The translations under genes and the position numbers were made by a program. From the NCBI GenBank assembly GCA_008931825.1, contig QXVZ01011791.1, positions 1 to 21,650 of the forward strand: a DNA stretch of 21,650 bases. Direction: 5' to 3'. Shown here piece by piece: positions 1 through 10,293 of this stretch; position 1 is the first letter of the stretch; each line of letters opens with the position of its first letter. The notes beneath the pieces are model-generated. The model saw only the letters and a program-made list of their open reading frames with translations, made no database searches and was not told where the DNA came from. Source of the DNA: Phallusia fumigata. Its lineage: Eukaryota > Chordata > Ascidiacea > Phlebobranchia > Ascidiidae.

Positions 1-10
1 CTTTTTGTAG

Positions 11-814
11 AACGTTTACTGGCTGTTCAAAATCCTCTGTCACAAGCTGACAGACCACATACCTTGTTTGCTGATGCTCCTACTGAAATGCCACCTGTGA
101 ACCCTGATATGATGTCAATGGACATGTCAGGTAACCTACTTATCATGTCACTAAATAGCATCTAAACTAATCCTGTCTCTCGCGTTTGCAGTTCTGCCCC
201 CGCCACCAATGCCATTACCAGGAATGCCACCTATGGTCCCACCCATGATGCCACCAATGGGAATGGGATCTGTTATGCCTCCTCCCCTTGGACATATGCC
301 ACCGCTGCCTAATGGTCCCCCACATGATGGAGATCACAATCAACGTGACCAGTCTGGTAATCAAAACATGGGTGGGCCACCAAACATGCAATCACAGAAT
401 TGGGGAGGACCACAAAATATGGGCCACATGCCACACAACATGATGCCTTCAGGACCACCAATGGGGATGGGTATGAACCAACTTCCATAATTTTTCTTGT
501 TCTGTAAATGTCTACAGATCCATGTTTAGTGTTCTAATGTATCTTTCTACACTACAGGGCCTGGCCCAAGAATGGGTGGTCACTTTGGGCAAAGAGGTCC
601 CCATCCACCACCCATGGGGCCACCAATGGGTGGACATTGGGGTGGTCCACCAAGAGGACCCCCCATGTTTGATGGAGGAATGCCAAGAGGTCCTCCACCT
701 GGTATGGGTGGCCCAATGCGGGGTCCACCCCCTCCAAGAATGGGGGGTCACATGAGGGGACCCCCACCACCTCCAATGATGGGCGGTCATGGCAACTGGA
801 ATGATGATAGATGA
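11..814 (+). CDS. 3' exons of a Pro/Gly/Met-rich protein (partial, unrecognised)
   Basis: Three exons can be joined in phase: 11-130 (acceptor ctttttgtag at the left edge), 192-470 and 558-814, with TGA at 812-814. Junction codons are G|TT and G|GG. The first exon is ordinary sequence ([15 protein letters not shown]...). The other two are extreme low complexity, rich in Pro, Gly, Met and His, with repeated [11 protein letters not shown] / [11 protein letters not shown] units near the end and a C-terminus GNWNDDR. The RG/MRG context resembles tails of RNA-processing proteins, but that is inference and I cannot name the family. No catalytic domain lies in this part; the N-terminal portion is outside the window. 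Several antisense and other-frame ORFs here are composition artefacts. The 3' end faces H6PD. Confidence 0.7.
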
Positions 815-894
815 ACAAAGAAAAAATGTACAATATTTGTAATAAGTCCAATGAGCTGCTGCTTGAGTGGTATTCTCCCACTGAAACAATGTTG

Positions 895-912
895 TTTATT
901 GTTTTCTTTATT
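895..912 (-). promoter_or_regulatory. Candidate poly(A) signals of H6PD (two AATAAA on the minus strand)
   Basis: TTTATT on the plus strand at 907-912 and 895-900 reads AATAAA on the minus strand, 112-129 bases past the H6PD stop. No AATAAA is seen on the minus strand between the stop at 1024 and 912. Both sit inside the predicted 3' UTR of the facing gene. Confidence 0.5.
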
Positions 913-934
913 TCCTGATTCTCACCGAAGGGAA

Positions 935-940
935 AATAAA
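935..940 (+). promoter_or_regulatory. Poly(A) signal AATAAA of the first gene
   Basis: Canonical AATAAA 121 bases after the TGA stop of the Pro/Gly/Met-rich gene. It lies beyond the candidate minus-strand signals of H6PD, so the two 3' UTRs are expected to overlap. Confidence 0.6.
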
Positions 941-1023
941 ATTAAAATCATGGTCTGCTCTTGTAAAAATACAGTAACACATTTACAGGCATGGATGAGG
1001 TAATAAATTATCATGACAGTCAT

Positions 1024-3891
1024 TTAATTGCACATTGCATCATCAGATAAAAACCAAGTTAAATTCTGGCTTTCATTTAAAACCTTGCATATTGGATACT
1101 TTTCTGTGTCTTCACAGTTGGTGGATTGAAGTGTCTGTATAATATCACATTTTGATTTGCCAAGAACCAACACTGCTATGTTTCGTGCTTCTCTCAAGGC
1201 CTTGTACGTTAGAGTCATTCTTTTTGTTGGCGATGCAGCAGCATACTCAGTCAGGGATATGTACCTGAAAGAAACATCAAAGTAATAAACTGTGGACAGT
1301 TATTAGTGCAGCAACAAACCTTTTTGTTTCATACAGTGTTGTACTATATGGAAATAGTGATGCAGTATGTCCATCAGATCCGACACCTAACAAAACGAAG
1401 TCAAAAATAGGTGGTTCTCCCATCACTCTTCTCATTGTATGCTCATATGAATCAGGACTCTTTTCCCAGCAAAACTCATTTGGGTAACTTGGTGTTAACA
1501 TTGGATGAATATTTTCATACCTTAACCCAGGTATATGGTTAATCAATGAGGCACAAAGGCTTTTAAAATTTGAAACTGAGTCTTGGAGAGAACAGCGTTC
1601 ATCTACTTGCCACATATGAACTATATGCCAAGGAATATCATTTGCATGCAGTTGCCTTAGATGATTAAACAGCACCAGTGGTGTGCTACCCCCAGAAAAG
1701 GCAATGTGGAAATGATGACCATCCATGTCTGCCTTTATTGCTGACTCTTGAATGGATTTTCCCAATAAAGATACAACTTCAGAAATGGAACCAGTTACAG
1801 CTTCATGTGCTAAGAACTTTATTTTTGACTGAGTTGGTGTCTGGTAAGCTATGCTATCAAAGAAAAGTCCACTTTCATTAAAAGAAAAGTCCAAAGTGTT
1901 TCCATTTTCTTTACCACCTTTATAAATGACCAACTGCTTATGTTTCTGTATGTTGTTAATGTTTCCCCAAACTTTCCATGACTCAAGCAAACTTTCAGTT
2001 GTCACAAAGTTTTCTTTTCTTCCTAGAAACAGCTGTTCAATCAGCACTGAATAGGCATCCTTGACAAGTTTTGGAACATAAACTTTGAAGCAATCAGTGT
2101 CCATATGTGGATACTTTGTATTTGTGAATTCTTTTGTGAGCTGCCACATTCCAGAAACAGCATTTGGTTCCATCGGTAACAGCTTGCTGACCAGGATAGC
2201 TGGGGAATTCAGCACCCCATGGCCAACGTGAAATATAAGTTGCTTGTGTTGTAGGCAACCTTGAAAATTGTGTCTTGTTTAAGAAAGAACATAAAAAAGA
2301 AAATATGAAAAACCTGACATTGACATACCCTCACTAGAATGTGCAGAAAACCTGGTGTTTTTGAAGACCACTCTTGCATAACCTACTCTTTCGTCCATTT
2401 TTTTTCCTGCTACAAGAATCATTGGCACATTTTTCCAGCGATCTGAATCCACTCTCAATCTGACAGCTTTTGATAACAAAAACAACAGTGTTAGGTAATT
2501 TAATTCAAGCAGCTTGCACTGACATGTAAATATTGTGATGTCAAACCAGCATAGGTTGGCATTTGTGATGTTCTGTCTGCATTTGTTTCAGTCTTCACTT
2601 CTTCAGCATAATCTAAAAAAGAACCACTTTTTGTTTCGCAAATTGCAGATACAACTTCCATTACCTTATTTTGGTACCAAACAAGCAGACCTAAATTGCT
2701 GTATTATGTTTAAATTTGGCAATCATTTTACCATATATTTTACCTGCATACTGCCCAAGTAAAACGTCTGAAGAAAATAGAGGAGAAATATTTTTTAAAA
2801 TTTCCAATCTTCCTTTAATAACCGCTTCAGTTGTTGGTATGCTATGATTTTTTGGAAGATCCATTGTCAGCAAGTACAGGATTTCAGACAAATGGTTTTG
2901 CATCACATCGGAAACAACTCCATACTTATCGTAAAAAGATGTTCTACCTGCAAAGTATGTACTTTCTTTTGAGCATGAAAAGCTTCAATTTTAGCCAACT
3001 GTTGGAAAATACCTTTAACTCCAACAGTTTCTTTCATGACAATTTCAATCCTTTCAACAAAGTGTCTGTTCATCATTTTATCAAGCTGCTCATTGGCACG
3101 TCTAAATGAAATGATCTGCTCCACAGCTTGCTTTCCAAGATAATGGTCAATCCTGTCAAAGTGACCTTACCTTTTTACCAATGTTAATTTTTACCATTTA
3201 CCAATACACACTATTTTCACCTGAATACTTCTTTATCATGCAAAGTTTGTGAAATAGCATTGGCCATGTTAATGGCTGACTGCTGGTCGTGCCCAAATGG
3301 TTTTTCTAACACCACTTTTAGCACTCCATTTTCCTCGTCTGTTCGACAGTGGGTTGATATATATTTGGCTATGTTTTCGTATGCGAAGGGTGGAACAGAT
3401 AAATAAAAAATCCGCTGGTATTTGCAAGACGTGTCTTTGTGACAAACATTTCGGCCCATGTATGAACCTTTTAAATAATTTTCACACAAGTCTTTGTAGT
3501 CTAAATCAGTTTTTAATCTAATATATGTAACACTGTTGATGAAGTCTTTCTTGTATTTGAAGCAAGAACCAGTATCAGGGCACTGCACAACACGATGCAG
3601 GGTTGAATTTATTTGTGGCCAACTGACTGTGTGATTTTTAGTTCCAGCTCCAGTGAAGGAGAATGTCCAACTGTTTTTTGGTTTAGATGAATATGATTGA
3701 AACAAGTTGAATAGTCCCTTCCATAGATACTTTACAGCTAGGTCACCTGCGCCACCAACCAAAATAATGTCCGCATGATTGGTCTTTTGTGTTGTGTAGA
3801 ATTCCTGATGTGTGTTTTCCACCTCAGCGCAGGAAAGCGTTGACAAGCACAGAGTAAAAGCCAATAAGCATTGAAGTACAGAGGAAGGCAT
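1024..3891 (-). CDS. H6PD: Hexose-6-phosphate dehydrogenase / 6-phosphogluconolactonase (ER bifunctional), complete
   Basis: Seven exons on the minus strand: 3891-3221, 3152-3013, 2947-2744, 2612-2547, 2466-2329, 2259-1320 and 1264-1024. They total 2400 nt (799 aa plus stop), close to the known 791 aa of human H6PD. Residues 1-22 are a hydrophobic signal peptide. A G6PD domain follows, with nucleotide-binding GGAGDLA (about 46-52), EKPFGHD (about 196-202) and catalytic RIDHYLGK (224-231), the last assembled exactly across the exon 1/2 junction. The C-terminal 6-phosphogluconolactonase domain (about 550-799) carries SGGSTP, VDER and GSDGHTASLFP. The enzyme oxidises glucose-6-phosphate to 6-phosphogluconolactone and hydrolyses it, making NADPH in the ER lumen. 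The signal peptide plus lactonase fusion separates it from cytosolic G6PD. Introns are 55-131 bp. There is no KDEL; the tail ends DDAMCN. Confidence 0.96.
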
Positions 3892-3906
3892 TTTATTTAC
3901 ATTTAC

Positions 3907-3908
3907 CT
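3907..3908 (-). other. Possible 5' UTR or spliced-leader acceptor of H6PD
   Basis: On the minus strand TTTATCCAAACGCAG ends 15 bases before the H6PD ATG, with AG at 3908-3907. This could be the acceptor of a 5' UTR intron or, since many ascidian genes are trans-spliced, a spliced-leader site. The sequence alone cannot decide, and the polypyrimidine tract is weak. Confidence 0.25.
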
Positions 3909-4077
3909 GCGTTTGGATAAAATTAAATGTATTTTACCAAAAGACATAAAAATAAATAAATGGCACTCACTGCATTTGCAAAATCGCAATTTAAAGGGAT
4001 TTATCCCATGAAAAATCCCCCAATTTGCGAAGAAGGTTTCTAAAAATTTTAACTTACTGCATTTACCTGAATTTATT

Positions 4078-4638
4078 TTATTCTGAAGAAACAAAGCATT
4101 TTATTGAGGATGCAAAATCAAATAAAACCTTTGATGGGAACGAAAAGAAAATGTTTGCCTTCAAATATACGAGTAAGGCCAAACTTGCAGTGACCACAAT
4201 CGTTGGAACTTGGAGACAATAACGCTGTGTATTTAGTTTTACATTTGTCCTTGTTTCTGCTATTACTGTTACAAAACGACTCAAATTAACCAACCCTTCG
4301 GACTTTATGATCCGTTTTTTAACACAAAGTTAAAAAGAAACGCAAAAGGCCGAGAGTATACAGCCATAATTTGCACACTTTAATGTAGCTTTGTGTACAG
4401 TAACAAGCAGCAGGGCGAACGTTTACATCTAAATTAGTTATTTTTGATACAAGTACAGCATTCAATTTACTGCTCAGGTTTTTTTTTACAACATTTTGCA
4501 AGCAAGGTCTGTGTTATGGCGAATATATATACTTTCATTATCGCCACCGTGTCCTTTCATTAAAAAGTAAGAGGTAAAGTCACTTTTCAGCTTTTGCTTG
4601 ACACCCCAGTCGAAAATATTATCTCGAAATCGCGCCAT
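4078..4638 (-). CDS. Candidate small two-exon gene, single-pass membrane-like (uncertain)
   Basis: On the minus strand an ATG at 4638-4636 sits in a strong context (GTCAAGATGGCG). It opens a 50-codon ORF starting MARFRDNIFDWGVKQ. A donor GTATAT at 4532-4531 can be joined in phase to an acceptor AATAGCAG ending at 4257, so exons 4638-4533 and 4256-4078 give 94 aa plus stop. The second exon has one hydrophobic segment (IVVTASLALLVYL). AATAAA motifs lie at the stop (minus strand at 4077-4082 and 4072-4077), leaving almost no 3' UTR, which counts against the model. I do not recognise the product. The small size with one membrane segment would suit an organelle-membrane micro-subunit, but that is only speculation. 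Confidence 0.3.
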
Positions 4639-4751
4639 CTTGACACGATGGTCGGAAAAAAGAAAACATCAAAGCGTGATGCCGACATTTGATCTAAGAT
4701 GAATCTGCGCCGCCGTTGAGAAATGGAATGTTGGCGTTCTTTCTTACACAA

Positions 4752-4761
4752 AGATCAAAGG
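4752..4761 (+). promoter_or_regulatory. TCF/LEF consensus site AGATCAAAGG upstream of Axin
   Basis: AGATCAAAGG matches the optimal TCF/LEF binding site and lies 577 bases before the Axin start codon. Related cores are ATCAAAG at 4668-4674 and CCTTTGATG (the reverse orientation, CATCAAAGG) at 4129-4137. Vertebrate AXIN2 is a direct Wnt/TCF feedback target, so a site here would fit feedback control. Function is inference. Confidence 0.4.
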
Positions 4762-5337
4762 CAAGATTAGCGCAAATCATCGTCAAGAAGCGTGAATAAA
4801 TGTTGCTTTGGGGGTATTTACTTCTTGCTTGGTAGTTCATTTCGCCAGTCGTGTTGAACGAGGATTTTGTATTTACCCGATTTAAAGTCGCACAAAATGG
4901 ACGATAAAGTCGACAACATTAAATATTCTTTAGTAACGCAGAAAAAAGATGACAATTTGCAAGTCTAGCAATAAACTTTACAAAAACAGGCTGCGCTTAG
5001 GCAATTTTGAATTGTTGTTACGTTTGCAGAGGCTTACAATTGCAACTTGGTTTATAGCTAAAATCAGAATTTCTAAACATGTAAGCAATCAAGGCACTGA
5101 ATATGTATCCTACAAAACGGAGAATTCAAATTTTGTGTGTTTTGCAGGTTTTATTTGTTAATTTTGTTTTCTGCTTAGTTTTAACAAGACAATGTAGCTG
5201 GTGTTTTTATACTTTGTGGACATCGGATTCTACCCTTATCTTGGGTCCTATCAGTTGAACAGAGAATGTCAAGTTGTCTTTGTATGTGGACAACTATTTT
5301 ATGTACTGTATGTTTGGCATATGAGATGTGATCTGAT

Positions 5338-8300
5338 ATGTCGAAAGAGATTGTTAATCGGTTTATGCTGGATCACAATTTCACGAGGCCACCCACAATC
5401 GGAGAGGAACATGAAGCATCAACTATTGATCGAATGTCAAACCACAGCAGTGTCAGTGGAAAATCAGAAGTTTCCAATGCAACACCAAGGTACTAATGAT
5501 AGTTCTTTGAAGCAAAGTTGTGTAAATCCACGGCCAGATGGTCCAAATGGAGTTGAACATGCCAGCATTTTATGTGATTGTGGAAAAAGTTGTTGTGGAA
5601 AAAAGCTAGCTTTAAACCCTTCATAAAATTGTTGATACGTTTTTAAAGTTAATGTGTCAATGAAAAAGTTGATTTATTTAATTTGTAAAACAAATTGCTT
5701 TGTTTAGCCAGCCACTTTCAGATAGACAATTTGTCATACAGATGCCATCTAATCTTGTGAAATGTATTGGCCAGTGTAATACATGTTTGTACACCTCCCG
5801 CTTTGAAGTCAGTTATTTATTTTTTTGTAGGAGAGCAGATGGAGAACTTGGATACAACCCTGAGGGAAGCGCATCACCGTTTCCTTCATATGAAAGATGG
5901 AAGTTGTCGCTTCACAATGTTCTGGAGGATACTGACGGCCTCAGTGTATTCAAAAAATTTCTTGAGGAAAATAAGCAGGAGAGTATTCTGGAGTGCTGGT
6001 TGGCCATGAAAGGATTTAAAAACTTTGGGCTAAAGTCCAACAGTCTTACCAGTGGAAATTCATCAGCTGCCTCCTCCACCACCGGGTCACTGTCCAATAG
6101 AAATCCAGTTGCCATAACAATGGACAAGGAAACAGCAGAAAAAAGGTTTGCAGACTGGTGATTCTTTACATGAAATAAAACTTGTGGCATAGGATTTGTG
6201 TAAAAATGCTGCTGAAAATAAAAAAAAACTCAATTTTGCATCAAAAATGGTTGTAAATGTGTAGTTTGGCATGTGTACAATACGTATTTGCAGAGCAGTG
6301 GTGAACAGATTTAAATGCTTTACATAACACCCATAAAACTTGACGTGTTCATGACAAACATTTTACATAGACCTGCTTTTTTTAGAATCAAACTTGCCAG
6401 AACCATTTACAAGAGGTTTTTAAAAAAATCCACAACCACTGCGGTTTCTTCGATCATCAAAGGCCCCACTAAGAGCTACATCACCCAACACATTAAAGCT
6501 GCGGCAGGAAACAGTGGAGGCTTAGAATCTGATCTGTTTCATCAAGCGCAGATTGAGTTAGAACTCAACATGGAATCTGAGCTGTACAAAAAGTTTTTGA
6601 ACAGTGAAAACTTCCTACAATATTCAAATCAGTTTGACAGTCTGAGCCCCAAAGCAGGCAACACACCACATCAACCAACAGTGACACAATATGCTGGCGA
6701 GGTGGGATATACTTTATGTCAACACTTATCATTGCATGTGTGGTGTACACTGGAATTAATGGTAGGCTTATTTTAAATTTCAGATAAAAGAGCCAAAAGT
6801 GACAGATTCATCAAGTCCTGTGGCAAACCAAGCAGCTGGTCCGAACACTGCTCGCTCTTTCAATTTGTCTTCAATAGATGAGCATGGCATTTGGAACCCA
6901 GGACAGCAAAAGCTACTGTAATTTAAATTCTATGTGTTGTCAGCTAAATGATGACACCAGATTTTAACAACCTTTTTTGTTGTGCATACCAACCAGCATT
7001 CTGAAGGTTGCACTTCAGCAGTCAAGAAAGGAAAACATGAGAAAGCAAGACAGTGATTTGGAAAACCAAGGTTATGCTGTAAATCAGGTTTGTACTAAAC
7101 CTTTTAGCGAAGTTTGCTCACCTTGAAGGTTCCAATTAAAAATCATCTTTATAGATGAGTGATGCTTCCCCATACTACACAGCCAACACATACTTTGTAC
7201 CGCCTGCCTCGGCGATTGGTAGTGACCAGGCATCAAAATCTTCCGATGCTACCTCAGAAACTTTGTCCTGTTCTGACAAAAGCTTTGAATCTATTGCAGC
7301 CCATCCCAGAAGCTGTAAGTTGATTTTAATACTAGCAGTTCCTTTGTAAATTGATGTTTGTAACCTAAAAACATATGGCTTGAAAGTTGGTATAACTTGT
7401 ATCCCATTCTAAGCTATTTAAAAAATCTTCTAAAGGTTTAACAACTTATTTTAGGTAAGTAATGGGGATTGTCATAGTAATGTAGCTGGTTAATTTACAA
7501 TAGTTTTTTGAATGGATATCTTTGAATCTAAGTCTTATATAAATTTTAATTGTCAAAATGTCACATAACTGCAAGTAACAAAATAACAGTAAAGAAAAGT
7601 ACGCATGAAAAAGGTGTAACAAGCATTTACAAGTGAAAGGTTTAAGTCAGCAAAGCAACTACCATTTTGTGTCCTGGCTAAACCGTAACTGTACAACCAA
7701 ACAGTTGCACGATTAACATCTCAACTTTTGCTGATGCTTGTAATGGCGATACTTCTGTTATATCAAGCAGTAGCTGAAGATAACAAAGAGTGTTGTATCG
7801 CCACTGGTGCATCCGTAAAAGCTACTTACTTCAATACAAAGTGCAAATGAATTGCAGATGTTTTTATGCCATTGTGGATAAAATGATATTGTTTAATATT
7901 TTCTGATATAAATGGTCTATTTGTTTTGGAATCCAACATTCGCAGTAAGTAGTTGGTCGGCCTCCTAACTTGGAGATAACAAGCTTTTGCAAAATTCCAT
8001 TATAGCTGTATGTAGTCTTGGAATATTTGGATTACACTTGGTGCACAAAATGCCTGTTTTAAAACAGTAACATTATTTTTCAGCTGCCCACAAGCGTTTT
8101 ATCAGGTCTCAAGCAATGCGTAATCCTAATAATCTGCCTGAATGCTGTCATGTTCCTATTACATTAAGGTAACTTTTCCAATCATGTTTGCGTGCAGGAA
8201 TTATAAGTGTAATTGTAAGCTTGAGTGTTGCTTTGTATTTGCCATTAAACTTTGATTTTTTAACCATTTTGTAATAACTTCCAGGTGTAAAGATATTCCC

Positions 8301-9877
8301 ATGCTGGCTGAGAAAGACCCTCATGCCTTCTTTCAGCAACTCAAAGTGAAGTTAGAGAAAGTAATCGATGATCGCAGAAAGAAGAAAATTGAGGCCATTC
8401 GAGCAAAGGCTGCTGCTGAGGAAAACCAAAAGCGAAATGCAGCTGCTGCAGCGAGAATGAAGGAAAATGAAGAGGACAATGATCAGATCCTGGAAAGCCA
8501 TTTGGCAAAAACATTGCAAAGTCCAGGTGGAAGGTGCTCACCACCTATTCAGCCAGGAACTCAACGCCGCTTTGGACCTGGCAACAACAATGCATTTTAT
8601 GGTAATCAGAGCTACACAGTGCCTGCTGGATACAGTCACAGCCACGACCAACGTTCCAAGACTGGCAACCCACAATCTGTTCCTGCCCACCAAAAGCAAC
8701 CTAGCCTGGATGTTGGCTTTGTACCATCAATGCCTCAAAACGAAGTCCCAGATGTGGCTACACCGGTAATTATTACATTCATGTTTTGTGACATAACAGA
8801 TCTACATACAACTACAGATTTTACATTTAAATTATTTTAGGTCGTTCCTGTGGACAAGAACCAGATGATCAAGGCATGGATTCAAATGCCCTATTCTGCT
8901 CCAAAGTTAGTGGCTGTTTTACATTCTTGTTTGTTTGTTTGTTTTACAACTATAGAAGTCTAACATGTTGCATTTCAGCATGTACTTATGTTTTGAACAT
9001 TTGTTGGCAAACTTCTATTTTGGTTCAAACCATAAGTGTGTTTTAATGCATCCAAATGACAGTTGGTCTCGTGAATCAAATCAAAACATCTTTCGCACAA
9101 TTTTGACCATTTTAAATTCACCACAACCAAACTAAGACCGTTTTGCAACACAGAAACAAGCGGATTCAAAAAAGTCGGCGCTACACTACGCCAGAGGTCG
9201 AAACTGTTCCAGAGGAAGATATGCCGTTCGTCCATCCTGTCCAGAGCACCGGGCTCACGGGAGCTTCGAACCAACAGCACCGAAACTTGCGTCTTCAACC
9301 GCTCGCCCAGGACCTCACCATGCCCATCCTCGACCAGCCGGACGTCGGCACAACAATGGAGGAGGTCAAACGACGCCTAATCGCCGACATTGACGGATCG
9401 TATGACGCCGCATCAAACCTCTCCACGCTTGATTTGTCTGGGAACAACCGCTATATGCAATCGGGCAGTCAGTTGCACCAGCCTGTCGCCGCAGCCAACA
9501 ATTCTACCTCGTTTTCCTCCATTGGATCGTCGTCCCAGGATGACCACCCGCCCGCAGGCTCCGATACCGACTCTTCTACCGAGACAGCGACCTTCTCCAA
9601 CACCACAAACGTTGCTAAGGCAGGAGGAGATAAGGAAACCACGGTGGTTTATTACCTGCCGGACGAGCCGCTCGCGTATAAGGTCCGAATGCGCCATGTG
9701 CCGCTCACGCTTGGACAATTTAAAGCGGGTTTGTCATCGAAACGCCTCAACTGCCGGTACTTCTTCAAGAAGTCTGTCGGTCAGCCGGCGTTTTTCGAGT
9801 ACACAAAGGACGACGAGGTGCTCCCTCTCTTCGAAGGCATCGTTATAGCCGATCTTAAGGCGCTCCCGAGTTCTTGA
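5338..9877 (+). CDS. AXIN: Axin, scaffold of the beta-catenin destruction complex, complete
   Basis: Ten exons: 5338-5489, 5831-6145, 6386-6701, 6784-6917, 6997-7087, 7155-7314, 8084-8168, 8285-8765, 8841-8905 and 9154-9877. They total 2523 nt (840 aa plus stop), against 862 in human AXIN1. The start ATG is the first in frame, after a TGA at 5329. Residues 17-24 (RPPTIGEE) match the tankyrase-binding region. TPRRADGELGYNPEGSASP leads into the APC-binding RGS domain (about 74-236, exons 2-3). A helix around 429-450 (HAFFQQLKVKLEKV) aligns with the GSK3-binding segment. QILESHLAKTLQSPG (about 485-499) aligns with the beta-catenin-binding helix. The C-terminal DIX domain (about 762-840) has LTLGQF and RYFFKK and mediates polymerisation and Dishevelled contact. 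Axin nucleates APC, GSK3, CK1 and beta-catenin in the cytoplasm. Exon 10 is far more GC-rich than the other exons. Confidence 0.96.
5490..5830 (+). other. Axin intron 1
   Basis: 341 bp, donor GTACTA after phase 2, acceptor tttttttgtag. The split codon AG|G restores the conserved ATPRR-type junction before the RGS domain. ORFs reading through it are artefacts. I see no embedded gene. Confidence 0.85.
7315..8083 (+). other. Axin intron 6 (longest of the gene)
   Basis: 769 bp, donor GTAAGT, acceptor tatttttcag. AT-rich. It has a short imperfect inverted pair tggcgata / tatcgcca (about 7744 and 7796) but no clear mobile element, RNA gene or ORF. Confidence 0.8.
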
Positions 9878-10140
9878 ACGCTTTTCGCGTAGTCTGATCA
9901 CCTCACCGCCGTTATCAAGTGTGCTTCAACGTGTATTTTCATCCTGTACAGTAACTTCCCGCCTTGCTTTTCCACAGTCGAGTCGCCGTTTTTTACCCGC
10001 CGCCGGTGTCACGTATTGCGCCCGCGTTCATATAGATATATGCATGTGATTGTAAACGCGTTTATTTTCATCGCCCTCACACCGTAATTCGCGTCCTCAC
10101 CACCCTATCGTGCATGCTTTCTTACTACATTTCTACGCCT
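9150..10140. other. GC/CpG-rich island covering the Axin DIX exon and proximal 3' UTR
   Basis: By eye, base composition shifts sharply near the start of Axin exon 10. Codons become C/G-ending and CpG is frequent (for example gaccagccggacgtcggc). This continues through the 3' UTR to about 10140, then returns to AT-rich. Axin exons 1-9 are AT-leaning. The protein encoded is a normal DIX domain. Confidence 0.6.
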
Positions 10141-10287
10141 GACGTTCGTTTACAGTAAAATACTTACTAATAAGTGGACCTGTCTATTGTACCTGAAGAC
10201 TTAGGAGATTACTTGGCTGAAGAGGCCACAGGTGTTTGTGGAATTATGATGTAACTTGTTGTTTAACACCGACGCAGATTGCAAACA

Positions 10288-10293
10288 AATAAA
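10288..10293 (+). promoter_or_regulatory. Candidate Axin poly(A) signal AATAAA
   Basis: First canonical AATAAA after the Axin stop, giving a 3' UTR of roughly 410 bases. It lies in copy A of the repeated segment and is kept in copy C, but is AAAAAA in copy B. Confidence 0.4.

Larger units (their letters stand above)
3892..5337. other. Intergenic region between H6PD and Axin (divergent)
   Basis: AT-rich region between two head-to-head genes. Besides the candidate minus-strand small gene it contains three ATCAAAG-type TCF/LEF core motifs, a 23-codon plus-strand ORF with a good start context at 4897-4968, and two acceptor-like sites on the plus strand (tttgcag ending at 5147 and ttctgcttag ending at 5178). 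These could be 5' UTR or trans-splice acceptors for Axin. No RNA gene was recognised. Confidence 0.5.

Noticed and set aside
512..889. Antisense and alternate-frame ORFs over the Pro/Gly/Met-rich exons
   Set aside because: Shadow ORFs created by the biased composition of the coding exons; Trp/His-rich antisense product with no domain.
5201..5626. 141-codon ORF overlapping Axin exon 1
   Set aside because: Different frame from the Axin N-terminus, which has the conserved RPPxxGEE motif and a donor that joins in phase to the RGS exon.
7744..7804. Inverted pair tggcgata / tatcgcca in Axin intron 6
   Set aside because: Only eight bases pair with a long loop, and there is no target duplication or element-like termini; likely chance.
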